Made by a program: the position numbers and the translations under genes. Under the pieces are notes generated by a model that did not search any database, was not told the DNA's origin, and saw only the letters and a list, made by a program, of their open reading frames with translations. From contig QAKK01000035.1 of the NCBI GenBank assembly GCA_003343845.1, positions 7,266 to 71,265 of the forward strand: a stretch of DNA of 64,000 nt, given 5' to 3'. The stretch is from Oscillospiraceae bacterium. GTDB taxonomy: Bacteria; Bacillota; Clostridia; Oscillospirales; CAG-272. Below are positions 1-8,053 of this stretch, in pieces; position 1 is the stretch's first letter, and each line of letters opens with the position of its first letter.

Positions 1-332
1 TCAAGGAGATTGCCGCCAAGGAATCCGCAGTGATCGTCGGCAGATGCGCCGACTATGTGCTGCGCGAGCACAAGCCGTGCCTCCATGTGTTCATTCACAC
101 AAACATCAAGGCGCGCGCCGAGCGCGTGGCAAAGCGCAATGACATCACCGAGAGCGAAGCCTATGACCGCATCTCGAAGACCGACCGCCGCCGCGCAAAC
201 TACTACAACTTCTACACCGGCAAGAAGTGGGGCGAGATCACAAACTACGATCTGACGCTCGACTCTTCCCTGCTCGGCGTGGAAGGCACGGCGAAGATCA
301 TTGCCGACATGGCAAAGGCACTTGCAAAATGA
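1..332 (+). CDS. Cytidylate kinase-like family protein, 3' part
   Basis: The reading frame is open from the left edge of the window (codons in phase with base 3), so the start and the P-loop lie outside; about 110 C-terminal residues are seen. The visible part has an Arg-rich lid-type segment (HTNIKARAERVAKRNDITES, then DRRRANYYNFYTGKKWG) and an LTLDSS strand typical of the cytidylate kinase-like family that is widespread in Clostridia. These are predicted P-loop nucleoside monophosphate kinases, but the substrate of this subgroup is not established, so CMP phosphorylation is inference. The stop TGA is followed 9 bases later by the start of an acetyltransferase gene, so the two are probably cotranscribed. 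Confidence 0.8.
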   Translation, partial: KEIAAKESAVIVGRCADYVLREHKPCLHVFIHTNIKARAERVAKRNDITESEAYDRISKTDRRRANYYNFYTGKKWGEITNYDLTLDSSLLGVEGTAKIIADMAKALAK

Positions 333-341
333 AGTGACACC

Positions 342-836
342 ATGAACGGCATCTGCGTAAGACCTTATACCGAAGACGATATTGCCGTCCTGTGCGGCAT
401 CTGGAACGAAGTGGTGGAGGAAGGCGCGGCATTCCCGCAGGAAGAGCCGCTTGACGCTGAAACCGGCAAAACCTTCTTCGCATCGCAGAGCCACTGCGGC
501 GTCGCCGTGGACGAGGAGACCGGCAGCATCGTCGGGCTATACATCCTGCATCCGAACAACATCGGGCGCTGCGGGCATATTGCCAACGCGAGCTATGCGG
601 TGTCCGCTGCCTGTCGTGGGCGGCACATCGGCGAGCAGTTGGTGCGCGACTGCATGGCAAAGGGCAAAGCGCTCGGCTTTCGCGTGCTGCAATTCAACGC
701 CGTGGTGGCGCCCAACCTGCCCGCGCGGCGACTGTATGAGCACATCGGCTTTACACAGCTCGGCACGATTCCCGGCGGTTTCCGTCAGAAGGACGGCAGC
801 TATGCGGACATCTGCCCGTATTATATTGAACTATAG
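342..836 (+). CDS. GNAT family N-acetyltransferase (phosphinothricin acetyltransferase-like)
   Basis: A 164-residue GNAT-fold acetyltransferase. The N-terminal strand/helix (CVRPYTEDDIAVLCGIWNEVV) and the acetyl-CoA binding region (SAACRGRHIGEQLVRDCMAKGKALGF, Q/R-x-x-G-x-G/A variant) are visible, followed by the family-typical N-x-PARRLYEHIGF motif and a GTIPGGFRQ tail seen in phosphinothricin/methionine sulfoximine acetyltransferase relatives. It should transfer acetyl from acetyl-CoA to a small amine; the real substrate cannot be told from sequence. It starts 9 bases after the preceding kinase-like gene and is followed at once by a strong terminator, so it is the last gene of that operon. 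Confidence 0.85.
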   Translation: MNGICVRPYTEDDIAVLCGIWNEVVEEGAAFPQEEPLDAETGKTFFASQSHCGVAVDEETGSIVGLYILHPNNIGRCGHIANASYAVSAACRGRHIGEQLVRDCMAKGKALGFRVLQFNAVVAPNLPARRLYEHIGFTQLGTIPGGFRQKDGSYADICPYYIEL

Positions 837-840
837 TAAA

Positions 841-872
841 AAAGAACCGACCGGCGGTCGGTTCTTTTTTTA
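841..872 (+). terminator. Rho-independent terminator after the acetyltransferase
   Basis: A 12-bp perfect stem (AAAGAACCGACC with GGTCGGTTCTTT, three-base loop) followed by a run of T. It serves the plus-strand operon. The A-run on the other side means it can also act for the minus-strand membrane protein gene that ends at 870. Confidence 0.9.
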
Positions 873-2321
873 TTCAAACTTGTACTTATACCGCACCTCA
901 GCATGAATGTCACTGATGAGGTTTGTGGTGTAGACTGCGAAGATCAGCCCGATGAGCACATCGAGGATCCACGCAAATTCAAAGCGCGGGAACCAGGTAT
1001 AGCCGCTCGGACCGGAGCCGCCGGGCAGCGTGATGCGCTGCACGTCGGTGACAAAATAGAAGTACGCGATGCTCATGGCGCTCATCAGAACCGCCCACAC
1101 GCGCATCCAGACTGTTTTGCGCGCGAACACCTGCACCAGCGGCTTGTTGCTGCCGGACACGGAGGTGAGCGAATTGATGCCGGTGTGTTCGGTCACGATC
1201 CGCATACAGATCGCAGCAAGCGACCACACACAGGCGAGGAACGCGATCTGCTCGGCAGCGTTTGCCCCGGCATACCGCATGAACAGCTCCCGCGCGCGCT
1301 CGATCTTATGCACCGAGCTGTAGACATATTCCGCCGTGAATTGCAGCATAGTCACACAGGTTGCCGCCGCCGTGGCGAGATACAGCACCGCCGACCAGAG
1401 GAGTGCCTTTGCCTGTGCGCCGAAAGCCCGCAGCATCACAAACGCCGCCGCAAGGAACAGCAGTGCGGACAGAAAGTCCGGAATGTAGTTGATCTCATCC
1501 AGGTACATGTCCACCGACGTGAACGCAGCCAGCGCCGCGACGATCATGAAGACGTGCACGCGCCGCATCACAAAGATGCCGGTCTTCGGCAGAACCGTCT
1601 CCCGATAGATCGCGGAAAGGCTGTCCCAAAAGGCGGTATTCTTTCGGATATGCCGCACATAGCCGAGCATCCGACAGAGCCAAATCAGCCCGCATACAAG
1701 CACCAGCACGCAGGACATGCCGATCAGCAGCGGACGGTAGCGGTACAGCACCGCGCTGTCCGGCGTGACAAAGCCGAGTGAATCGTAGTTCGACAGGAGA
1801 GACAGCTCGGGCAGGACACAAAAGACCGATTTGAAGATGACAAATGCGCAGGACAGCGTCGTCAGCCCGCCGAGAGAACGGCTGCGCAAAACGACGGTCG
1901 GACCGTCCGACCCGCGCAGCTTCTTCGGGCGGGCGGGAATCTTGTACAGAAACTCGCCGCCGTCATACCGCGTGCCGAGATAGGTAAGCCCCGCGAACAG
2001 GCGCGTAAACGCGCGGATGCCGAACACCGTCTCCGCGACGGCGTAGACAAAGGTCAGCGACAGGAGAATCGTCTCCTCGCCGACGCTGCGCGCCGTGATC
2101 AGCGTGGCGATCAGCCATGCGGGCAGCTTGGACAGCGTGATCCAGAACAGCCGCCTGAACTCGGCATGCGCATCCGCAAGCTCGCCGCAAAGATCGGCTG
2201 CGCGCGCGATGGCAAAACAGATACAAAGATAGCCGATGCAGTCCGGCAGCACATCGATGAGGTTGACATCCGGATTGAACAAAAACAGGATGCCGACCGT
2301 CAGAAGCCCGAACCGGATCAC
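870..2321 (-). CDS. Polytopic membrane protein of unknown function
   Basis: A 483-residue protein that I cannot assign to a named family. It contains many hydrophobic segments spread over the whole length (for example LVCGLIWLCRML, ALLFLAAAFVMLRAFG, WILDVLIGLIFAVYTTN), so it is a multi-pass membrane protein. The N-terminus holds a conserved-looking LFNPDVNLIDVLPDCIGYL segment. A GTG start is used for these coordinates; the reading frame is open upstream of it and a GGGAG stretch near 2351 would fit a start about 18 bases further upstream (a CTG), so the N-terminus is unsettled. It lies 48 bases downstream of secA on the same strand and may be read through from it, but nothing links it functionally to protein export. 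Confidence 0.7.
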   Translation of the reverse strand: MIRFGLLTVGILFLFNPDVNLIDVLPDCIGYLCICFAIARAADLCGELADAHAEFRRLFWITLSKLPAWLIATLITARSVGEETILLSLTFVYAVAETVFGIRAFTRLFAGLTYLGTRYDGGEFLYKIPARPKKLRGSDGPTVVLRSRSLGGLTTLSCAFVIFKSVFCVLPELSLLSNYDSLGFVTPDSAVLYRYRPLLIGMSCVLVLVCGLIWLCRMLGYVRHIRKNTAFWDSLSAIYRETVLPKTGIFVMRRVHVFMIVAALAAFTSVDMYLDEINYIPDFLSALLFLAAAFVMLRAFGAQAKALLWSAVLYLATAAATCVTMLQFTAEYVYSSVHKIERARELFMRYAGANAAEQIAFLACVWSLAAICMRIVTEHTGINSLTSVSGSNKPLVQVFARKTVWMRVWAVLMSAMSIAYFYFVTDVQRITLPGGSGPSGYTWFPRFEFAWILDVLIGLIFAVYTTNLISDIHAEVRYKYKFE

Positions 2322-2369
2322 ATTGATTCGCTTTTGCAGGGTGATACACTCCCTTCTGCTCGCGGCGGC

Positions 2370-5117
2370 TCACTCGCCATCGTTTTCATTTCTGCCGCAG
2401 CATTTTTTATACTTTTTTCCGCTGCCGCAGGGGCAGGGATCGTTGCGTCCGACCTTGACTGCTTTCTTGGCGGGCGCGCGCGTCGGCATTTTGCCGCCGG
2501 CAAAGCCCTCCACCAGCGGCTTTGCCACCTGCTTGCGCTCGATGGGCGCCTCGCGGCGCGGCACGGCAGACAGGATGCGCAGCACGGTGGTCTCCTTGAT
2601 GTCGGCGATCATGTTGTCAAACATATCTGCACCGACGAGACGGTACTCGGTGACGGGATTGCGCTGTGCATAGGCGTTCAGCCCGATGCTGTTCTTCAGC
2701 TCTTCCATCGCGTCGAGGTGATCCATCCACTTCTCGTCCACCGAGCGGAGGAGCAGCGTACGCTCGATCTCGCGCATGTCGACGTTCACCGACTGCCACA
2801 TCGCTTCACGGGCAGCATAGAGCTTCATCGCGCAGTCCTCGGCAGCCTTGGCGATGGTCTGTTCGTCCATCGCGCGAATCTGCTCCTCGGTATACTCGTT
2901 GTGGAGCACAGCGCCGACCACCGATGAAAGCAGCGCATCATAGTTGTAGGTGTCGGTATCATGGTCGAGGAAGGACAGCGCCTTTGCCTCCATGACCGAG
3001 CCGATCCACTCGCGGATCATGTCGCCGAGATCCTTGCCCTCCAGCACGTCGCGGCGCTGCTTGTAAATGACTTCGCGCTGCTGATTGAGCACGTCGTCAT
3101 AGGTGAGGACGTATTTGCGGCGGTTGAAGTTCTGATCCTCGATGCGCTTCTGCGCCGACTCGATGTTGTCGGACAGGATCTTCGCGTCGATCGGCGTGTC
3201 CTCGTCGAGGCCGAGACGGTCAACCATGTTGTAGAGACGGTCACCGCCGAACAGGCGCATGAGGTCGTCCTCCAGCGAGATATAGAACTTGGACATACCG
3301 GGGTCGCCCTGACGACCCGAACGTCCGCGCAGCTGGTTGTCGATGCGGCGGCTTTCATGCCGCTCGGTGCCGAGGATAAAGAGACCGCCCGCTGCGCGGA
3401 CCTTGTCCGCCTCGGGCTTGATCGCTTCCTTATACTTTTCGTTCAGCGCAGCAAAGGTGCGACGCGCTTCAAGAATGGCTTCGTCGTCCGTGACCGAGCT
3501 GCCCGTGGACAGTGCAATGAGATCTTCCTCAATGCCCATTCTGCGCATCTCGCTCTTGGCAAGGTACTCCGGATTGCCGCCGAGCATAATATCGGTACCG
3601 CGACCCGCCATGTTGGTGGAAATGGTGACAGCGCCGAATTTACCTGCCTGTGCGACGATCTCGGCTTCTCTCTCGTGGTTCTTCGCATTCAGCACAACGT
3701 GTGCGATGCCGTTCTTCTTCAGCTCGGCGGAGAGCTCCTCGCTCTTTTCGATCGAGACCGTACCGATCAGGATCGGCTGCCCCTTTTCGTGGCATTCGAG
3801 GATCTTCGCAACGATCGCGCGATACTTGCCCGCGCGGGACTTGTAGACCGCATCGGGATAGTCGATGCGGATCATGGGGCGGTTGGTCGGCACGGCGACC
3901 ACATCGAGGTTGTAAATTTCGCGGAACTCGGTCTCCTCGGTGAGCGCCGTACCCGTCATACCCGAGAGCTTGGCATAGAGACGGAAGTAATTCTGGAAGG
4001 TGATGGAGGCGAGCGTCTTGGACTCCTTCTCGACGTTGACATGCTCCTTGGCTTCAATCGCCTGGTGCAGACCGTTGTTGTACCGTCTGCCGGGCATGAG
4101 ACGACCGGTGAACGCATCGACGATGATGACCTCGCCGTCCTTGACGACGTAGTCCACATCGCGCTTCATGATGCCGTGGGCGCGGATCGCCTGGTTGACA
4201 TGGTGCGCGATGGTCGAGTTTTCGGCGTCGGCATAATCATCGAGGTGGAAGAACTTCTCCGCCTTGGCAACGCCTGCGGCGGTCAGGACGACGGTCTTTG
4301 CCTTTTCGTCAACGATATAGTCGGCGTCGTCGGCGACCTCCTCGGTGTCCTGCTTGTCGTCGGTCTCCTTGATGACCTTCTTTTTCAGCGTGCGGGCAAA
4401 GTTGTCCGCCAGCGTATATAACTCGGTTGATTTCTCGCCCTCGCCCGAAATGATCAGCGGCGTGCGCGCCTCATCAATGAGGATGGAGTCCACCTCATCG
4501 ACGATGGCAAAATTGTGCCCGCGCTGCACCATCTGCGACTTATAGACAACCATGTTGTCGCGCAGATAGTCAAAGCCGAACTCGTTGTTCGTACCGTAGG
4601 TGATGTCGGCATCGTAGGCAGCGTGCTTTTCGTCCGGCATCTGCCCATGGACGACAAGTCCTGTTTTCAGCCCGAGGTATTCATAGACTCTGCCCATCTC
4701 CTCGCTGTCGCGGCGGGCAAGGTAGTCGTTGACCGTGACGATGTGCACGCCCTTGCCGGTGAGTGCGTTGAGGTACGCCGGCATGGTGGCGACAAGCGTC
4801 TTGCCTTCACCGGTCTTCATCTCGGCGATGCGCCCCTGATGCAGGATGATACCGCCGATGAGCTGCACATAGAACGGGCGTTTGCCCAGCACGCGCCAGT
4901 CCGCCTCGCGCACGACCGCAAAGGCGTCCGGCAGGATGTCATCCAGCGTCTCGCCTGCGGCAAGCCGCTCCTTGAGCGCGGCGGTCTGTGCGCGCAGGGT
5001 CGCATCATCCATCGCCTCATACTTCGGAGACAGGGCGTCGATCTTATCTGCAATGACCTTCAATTTCTTGACCTGATGGTCGCTGTAAGTGCCGAATATT
5101 TTTGCAAAAAGTCCCAT
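2370..5117 (-). CDS. secA: Preprotein translocase ATPase SecA
   Basis: SecA is the motor ATPase that drives unfolded preproteins through SecYEG. The 915-residue protein has the full domain order: DEAD motor with the Walker A region AEMKTGEGKTL, a Walker B/DEAD-like IVDEVDSILIDEARTPLI, the preprotein cross-linking domain, second motor domain with AGRGTDIMLGG and RGRSGRQGDPG, and the helical wing/scaffold. The C-terminal zinc-binding tail is intact (DPCPCGSGKKYKKCC), which normally contacts SecB or ribosomes. The start at 5117 (MGLFAKIFG) is chosen over an ATG-like codon 11 codons upstream because GGAAGG lies at the right distance before it and because SecA proteins begin this way. Divergent from trmL. 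No sign of a second SecA in the window. Confidence 0.98.
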   Translation of the reverse strand: MGLFAKIFGTYSDHQVKKLKVIADKIDALSPKYEAMDDATLRAQTAALKERLAAGETLDDILPDAFAVVREADWRVLGKRPFYVQLIGGIILHQGRIAEMKTGEGKTLVATMPAYLNALTGKGVHIVTVNDYLARRDSEEMGRVYEYLGLKTGLVVHGQMPDEKHAAYDADITYGTNNEFGFDYLRDNMVVYKSQMVQRGHNFAIVDEVDSILIDEARTPLIISGEGEKSTELYTLADNFARTLKKKVIKETDDKQDTEEVADDADYIVDEKAKTVVLTAAGVAKAEKFFHLDDYADAENSTIAHHVNQAIRAHGIMKRDVDYVVKDGEVIIVDAFTGRLMPGRRYNNGLHQAIEAKEHVNVEKESKTLASITFQNYFRLYAKLSGMTGTALTEETEFREIYNLDVVAVPTNRPMIRIDYPDAVYKSRAGKYRAIVAKILECHEKGQPILIGTVSIEKSEELSAELKKNGIAHVVLNAKNHEREAEIVAQAGKFGAVTISTNMAGRGTDIMLGGNPEYLAKSEMRRMGIEEDLIALSTGSSVTDDEAILEARRTFAALNEKYKEAIKPEADKVRAAGGLFILGTERHESRRIDNQLRGRSGRQGDPGMSKFYISLEDDLMRLFGGDRLYNMVDRLGLDEDTPIDAKILSDNIESAQKRIEDQNFNRRKYVLTYDDVLNQQREVIYKQRRDVLEGKDLGDMIREWIGSVMEAKALSFLDHDTDTYNYDALLSSVVGAVLHNEYTEEQIRAMDEQTIAKAAEDCAMKLYAAREAMWQSVNVDMREIERTLLLRSVDEKWMDHLDAMEELKNSIGLNAYAQRNPVTEYRLVGADMFDNMIADIKETTVLRILSAVPRREAPIERKQVAKPLVEGFAGGKMPTRAPAKKAVKVGRNDPCPCGSGKKYKKCCGRNENDGE

Positions 5118-5221
5118 ATTACTATCCTTCCGTGAAGATGAAGTCATCATTTAATAATTTATTATACTACAGTTTTGCCTTGTATTCCATAGATTTTTTG
5201 TAAATTCACCTAAAATTCATC

Positions 5222-5250
5222 TTGCGCGGGCAAAAAAAGCGCGGTATACT
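5222..5250 (+). promoter_or_regulatory. Sigma-A type promoter of trmL
   Basis: TTGCGC at 5222-5227 and TATACT at 5245-5250 with a 17-base spacer, 31 bases upstream of the trmL start. On the opposite strand a TATAAT at 5161-5166 could serve secA, although its -35 is poor. Confidence 0.65.
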
Positions 5251-5281
5251 GATGGTAATGCCCTTGAAAAGAGGAATATCT

Positions 5282-5770
5282 ATGAAACCCGTCAACATCG
5301 TCCTGCTCGAACCCGAGATCCCACAGAATACCGGCAACATCGCGCGCACCTGCGCCGCAACCGGCGCGGCGCTTCATCTCATCAAACCTCTCGGCTTTGC
5401 CATCGACGACCGCAAGCTGAAGCGCGCGGGCCTGGACTACTGGCATGAGCTGGACATCACCTACTATGAAAACCTCGCGGACTTCACCGCGAAGAACCCG
5501 GGCGCCGAGATCTACTATTTCTCCACCAAAGCGCCCCGCGCCTATACCGAGATCACCTACCCCGCCCCGGTCTTTCTGATGTTCGGCAAGGAGACGCGCG
5601 GGCTGCCCGAGGCGCTCATCGAAGCGCACCTCGACCGCACTGTGCGCATCCCCATGCGGGAGAACCTGCGCAGCCTCAACCTCTCAAACTCAGTCGCCGT
5701 CGGCGTCTACGAGGTCTTCCGCCAGCACGGCTTTGATACGCTCTGCGACGCGGGAAAGTATGGAAAATGA
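5282..5770 (+). CDS. trmL: tRNA (cytidine/uridine-34 2'-O)-methyltransferase TrmL
   Basis: A 162-residue SPOUT-class methyltransferase that methylates the ribose of the wobble base in tRNA-Leu isoacceptors using S-adenosylmethionine. Diagnostic motifs are present: the N-terminal VLLEPEIPQNTGNIARTCAA, the mid FGKETRGLPEAL and the C-terminal IPMRENLRSLNLSNSVAVGVYE, which together form the trefoil knot that binds SAM. Length equals the family norm. The start ATG is preceded by GAGG; the reading frame is open 20 codons further upstream but that stretch contains the promoter. It is a single-gene transcript between the divergent secA and the toxin-antitoxin operon. Confidence 0.95.
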   Translation: MKPVNIVLLEPEIPQNTGNIARTCAATGAALHLIKPLGFAIDDRKLKRAGLDYWHELDITYYENLADFTAKNPGAEIYYFSTKAPRAYTEITYPAPVFLMFGKETRGLPEALIEAHLDRTVRIPMRENLRSLNLSNSVAVGVYEVFRQHGFDTLCDAGKYGK

Positions 5771-5772
5771 TT

Positions 5773-5809
5773 ATTTTAGGTTGACAATATCCTAAAATTC
5801 ATGTATACT
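5773..5809 (+). promoter_or_regulatory. Promoter and palindromic operator of the phd-doc operon
   Basis: TTGACA at 5781-5786 and TATACT at 5804-5809 with a 17-base spacer form a near-consensus promoter. A perfect 8-bp inverted repeat, ATTTTAGG (5773-5780) and CCTAAAAT (5791-5798), brackets the -35 box exactly. In Phd/Doc systems the antitoxin binds palindromes in its own promoter, so this is the expected autoregulatory operator; binding itself is inferred. Confidence 0.8.
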
Positions 5810-5842
5810 ATTTGTGCGTAATCTTACAGATAGGAGCGTCCA

Positions 5843-6085
5843 ATGAACATCAACACGAGTCAGATCGTTTCCATCTCGGAAGCCAATCAGAATTTTTCCC
5901 GCGTTGCCCGCGCCGCCGATCGGCTCGGCACGGTGGTCATCTTCAAAAACAACAAGCCGAAGTACAAGCTCGTAGACATTGAGCAGGACACGGAGATTCA
6001 GATGACCGACGACGAAAAGATTGACTTTGTCGCCGCGCGTGTTCTGAAAGAATACCGCCGCGCGTTTGAGGAGTTGGCAAAATGA
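5843..6085 (+). CDS. phd: Type II antitoxin, Phd/YefM family
   Basis: An 80-residue antitoxin. The N-terminal half has the Phd/YefM DNA-binding fold signature (SISEANQNFSRVARAADRLGTVVIFKNNKPKYKLVD), and the C-terminal third is acidic and Glu/Lys rich, as expected for the intrinsically disordered tail that wraps and inhibits Doc. It is preceded by a GGAG ribosome-binding site and overlaps the toxin start by four bases (ATGA), the usual arrangement that couples translation and keeps antitoxin in excess. It probably represses its own promoter through the inverted repeat at 5773-5798. Role and target are inferred from the family and the neighbour. Confidence 0.9.
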   Translation: MNINTSQIVSISEANQNFSRVARAADRLGTVVIFKNNKPKYKLVDIEQDTEIQMTDDEKIDFVAARVLKEYRRAFEELAK

Positions 6086-6456
6086 TCAAATTCAGCCGGG
6101 ACAAAGTTTTGCTGCTGCATCAGATCATTTCCGCCGAAACCGGCGGCGACCCCGAGCTGCGGGACATCAACCTGCTCGACAGCGCACTGGAATCCGCCTT
6201 TCAAACCTTCGACGGACAGGAGCTCTACCCGACTAAGGAGGAGAAAGCCGCGCGCATCGGCTATGCGCTGATCTCCAACCACGCCTTTGTGGACGGTAAT
6301 AAGCGCATCGGCATATATGTGCTCCTGACCTTTCTCGAGACCAACGGCATTAAAATCCGCCCGAGCAATGAAGAGGTCGTCCGCGTCGGTCTTGCAACCG
6401 CTGCCGGCAAGATGAAGTACGAAGATATTCTTGCATGGATTTTGGAAAATGAATAG
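6082..6456 (+). CDS. doc: Death-on-curing toxin, Fic/Doc family
   Basis: A 124-residue Fic-fold protein of the Doc branch. The Fic motif is readable as HAFVDGNKRIG (consensus H-x-F-x-D/E-G/A-N-K-R), near residue 69. In the phage P1 Doc family this reaction phosphorylates elongation factor Tu and stops translation; the shortened loop with K in place of the second G of classical Fic is consistent with Doc rather than an AMPylator. The antitoxin gene overlaps its start. A strong bidirectional terminator follows directly. All residues needed for activity seem present, so the toxin is expected to be functional, though this is not tested. Confidence 0.92.
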   Translation: MIKFSRDKVLLLHQIISAETGGDPELRDINLLDSALESAFQTFDGQELYPTKEEKAARIGYALISNHAFVDGNKRIGIYVLLTFLETNGIKIRPSNEEVVRVGLATAAGKMKYEDILAWILENE

Positions 6457-6486
6457 AAAAAGCCGCCTTCGGGCGGCTTCTTTTGC
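6457..6486. terminator. Bidirectional terminator between doc and the DUF6273-like gene
   Basis: Perfect stem AGCCGCC/GGCGGCT with a TTCG tetraloop, flanked by A-run and T-run, between convergent genes. Confidence 0.85.
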
Positions 6487-6488
6487 TT

Positions 6489-7949
6489 TTAATGTTTGCG
6501 GCGCAGGAGGATAACGGCAACCGCGATGACAGCGGCAAGCAGCAGCGCCGCGAGCAGGATCACGGTCGGCGAACCGGCAGACGCAGGTGCACGGTCCTGC
6601 GCCCGCGTGGCGGATGTTGCCGCGGTCGGCTCCGATGCTGCCTGTGCGGTCGGCTCCGAGGTTATGGATGCGGGGGTCTCCGCTGTGGCTTCGGTTGTGA
6701 TTTCGGTCTGTTCCGATGCCGCAACCTCGGTCGTTTCTGCCGTGGTTTCGGCTGCATCGGTTTGCGTCGTGCCGGCGTCGTCCGTCTTCGTCGCCATTCT
6801 ATATGCATCGCCGCGCGTGCAGACATCGTTCACAAAATCGTGTCCGAGCGCGGGAATCGGCTCGTTCAACACGGCGCCGCAGCCGCCGCAGAGGTAGGTC
6901 TTCCGCCCTTCATGGAGGCACTCCGGCTCCTGTGTCCCGGTCAGCGTCCAGCTGTGCGCCGCATGCGTATCGGCATCGCAGACGGTCAGATCCATCCGCA
7001 GCGCCGCGCGCACGCCCGTCCACGGGTCGTCAACACGTTCGAAGGTGCCGAAGGGATAATTATTGTAAATGTTCCCAATCTTGTTGACATAGCAAACCCT
7101 ATTCGAAGCGATGCCGCCGGAACGAAGCCACCAGTCTGAATTATACCCGAAGCTGCTGCCGTTGTCATCCGCAAGACCCAGCGCCTTGGCATAGTCACTG
7201 CCGCGCACCTGTCTTGCGACTGTCTCGTGAAAATTCTCATCCGGTCCGCAGAATCCGTAGTCTTCGCAGACCGCCTCTGCATACGACAGCAGAAAGACCT
7301 TGTCCGACACCGGCTCGGCATCAAAACGGCTGTAATCCGGATGCGCTTTGTTTTCCAGTGTGGAGACCTTGACCCTCTTCTGCTCTGCGGCGGAGAAGAT
7401 CGTCTCATAGAATTCGCCGTTCAGCCAGGTGCGAATATCGGACGCGGCATAGTTGTTGGCATAAAAGGTCTTCGTCGAATCGGTATAGCATTCTTTTCCG
7501 TCCACGTAATATGTATCCCGGAACGCCTGCGAATCGAGAATATACACGGACAGGACAAGCGCATTTTCGGGGTCGGTCGCGTCGAGAACCCTCCACTGCA
7601 CCGGCTCGTACCGAAACCAATCAACCTGATTCGGGCTATCCTGCGCCCCATCCTTTCCGTGGGATGAAAAACGCACCGCACGGTACTTTTCGCCCTCATA
7701 CACAACATCCTTGTACTGCATGAAGTCCGTGTACGCCTTTTTCGCGTGGCTGTCGTACCCGAACGAAACCCAGTCGCCGCCCTGCGCATCCAGCGCGGCA
7801 ATGCACGCGCTGTCGGTGACCGCAGACTGCGGATAACTGCCGAAGGTGATGGTATAGCCGGTACCGTAATCCGCCGCCTGCGCGCAAAGCAGGAGCGAAA
7901 GGCAGGTAAGCATGAGCAAAACAGTTTTGACAAGCGATGTGCGTTTCAT
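6489..7949 (-). CDS. Membrane-anchored surface protein with DUF6273-like domain
   Basis: A 486-residue exported protein. It has a signal peptide (Lys/Arg then a Leu-rich core ending at AQA, about residue 25), a long extracellular domain with the ITFGSYPQ...WVSFGYD and VQWRVLD patterns of the DUF6273 family (residues about 30-330), a short Cys-rich zinc-ribbon-like segment (CLHEGRKTYLCGGCG, then HDFVNDVC), a Thr/Ala/Glu-rich linker of low complexity (about 390-450) and a C-terminal transmembrane helix followed by RRKH. No LPxTG motif is seen, so anchoring is by the helix. Function is unknown; the family is abundant in gut Clostridia. It has its own promoter and is monocistronic. Confidence 0.8.
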   Translation of the reverse strand: MKRTSLVKTVLLMLTCLSLLLCAQAADYGTGYTITFGSYPQSAVTDSACIAALDAQGGDWVSFGYDSHAKKAYTDFMQYKDVVYEGEKYRAVRFSSHGKDGAQDSPNQVDWFRYEPVQWRVLDATDPENALVLSVYILDSQAFRDTYYVDGKECYTDSTKTFYANNYAASDIRTWLNGEFYETIFSAAEQKRVKVSTLENKAHPDYSRFDAEPVSDKVFLLSYAEAVCEDYGFCGPDENFHETVARQVRGSDYAKALGLADDNGSSFGYNSDWWLRSGGIASNRVCYVNKIGNIYNNYPFGTFERVDDPWTGVRAALRMDLTVCDADTHAAHSWTLTGTQEPECLHEGRKTYLCGGCGAVLNEPIPALGHDFVNDVCTRGDAYRMATKTDDAGTTQTDAAETTAETTEVAASEQTEITTEATAETPASITSEPTAQAASEPTAATSATRAQDRAPASAGSPTVILLAALLLAAVIAVAVILLRRKH

Positions 7950-7981
7950 GGCAATATCCTTTCCAAATGTATGCTGGTTAC

Positions 7982-8010
7982 AGTATACACCAGATTGGAA
8001 GAATTGTCAA
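7982..8010 (-). promoter_or_regulatory. Promoter of the DUF6273-like surface protein gene
   Basis: Read on the minus strand: TTGACA (8005-8010), 17-base spacer, TATACT (7982-7987), 32 bases from the start codon. Confidence 0.75.
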
Positions 8011-8018
8011 CTCTATGC

Positions 8019-8048
8019 AAAAGAAGCCGCCCGCGGGCGGCTTCTTTT
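8019..8048. terminator. Terminator of the phosphohexomutase gene
   Basis: A 15-base half palindrome repeated in inverse (AAAAGAAGCCGCCCG and its complement) with practically no loop and T/A runs on both sides, 6 bases after the phosphohexomutase stop. Confidence 0.85.
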
Positions 8049-8053
8049 TTTGA

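Noticed and set aside
2961..4421. Long plus-strand frame opposite secA
   Set aside because: High-GC antisense shadow; the minus-strand SecA motifs are unbroken, and the plus frame has no recognisable domain.
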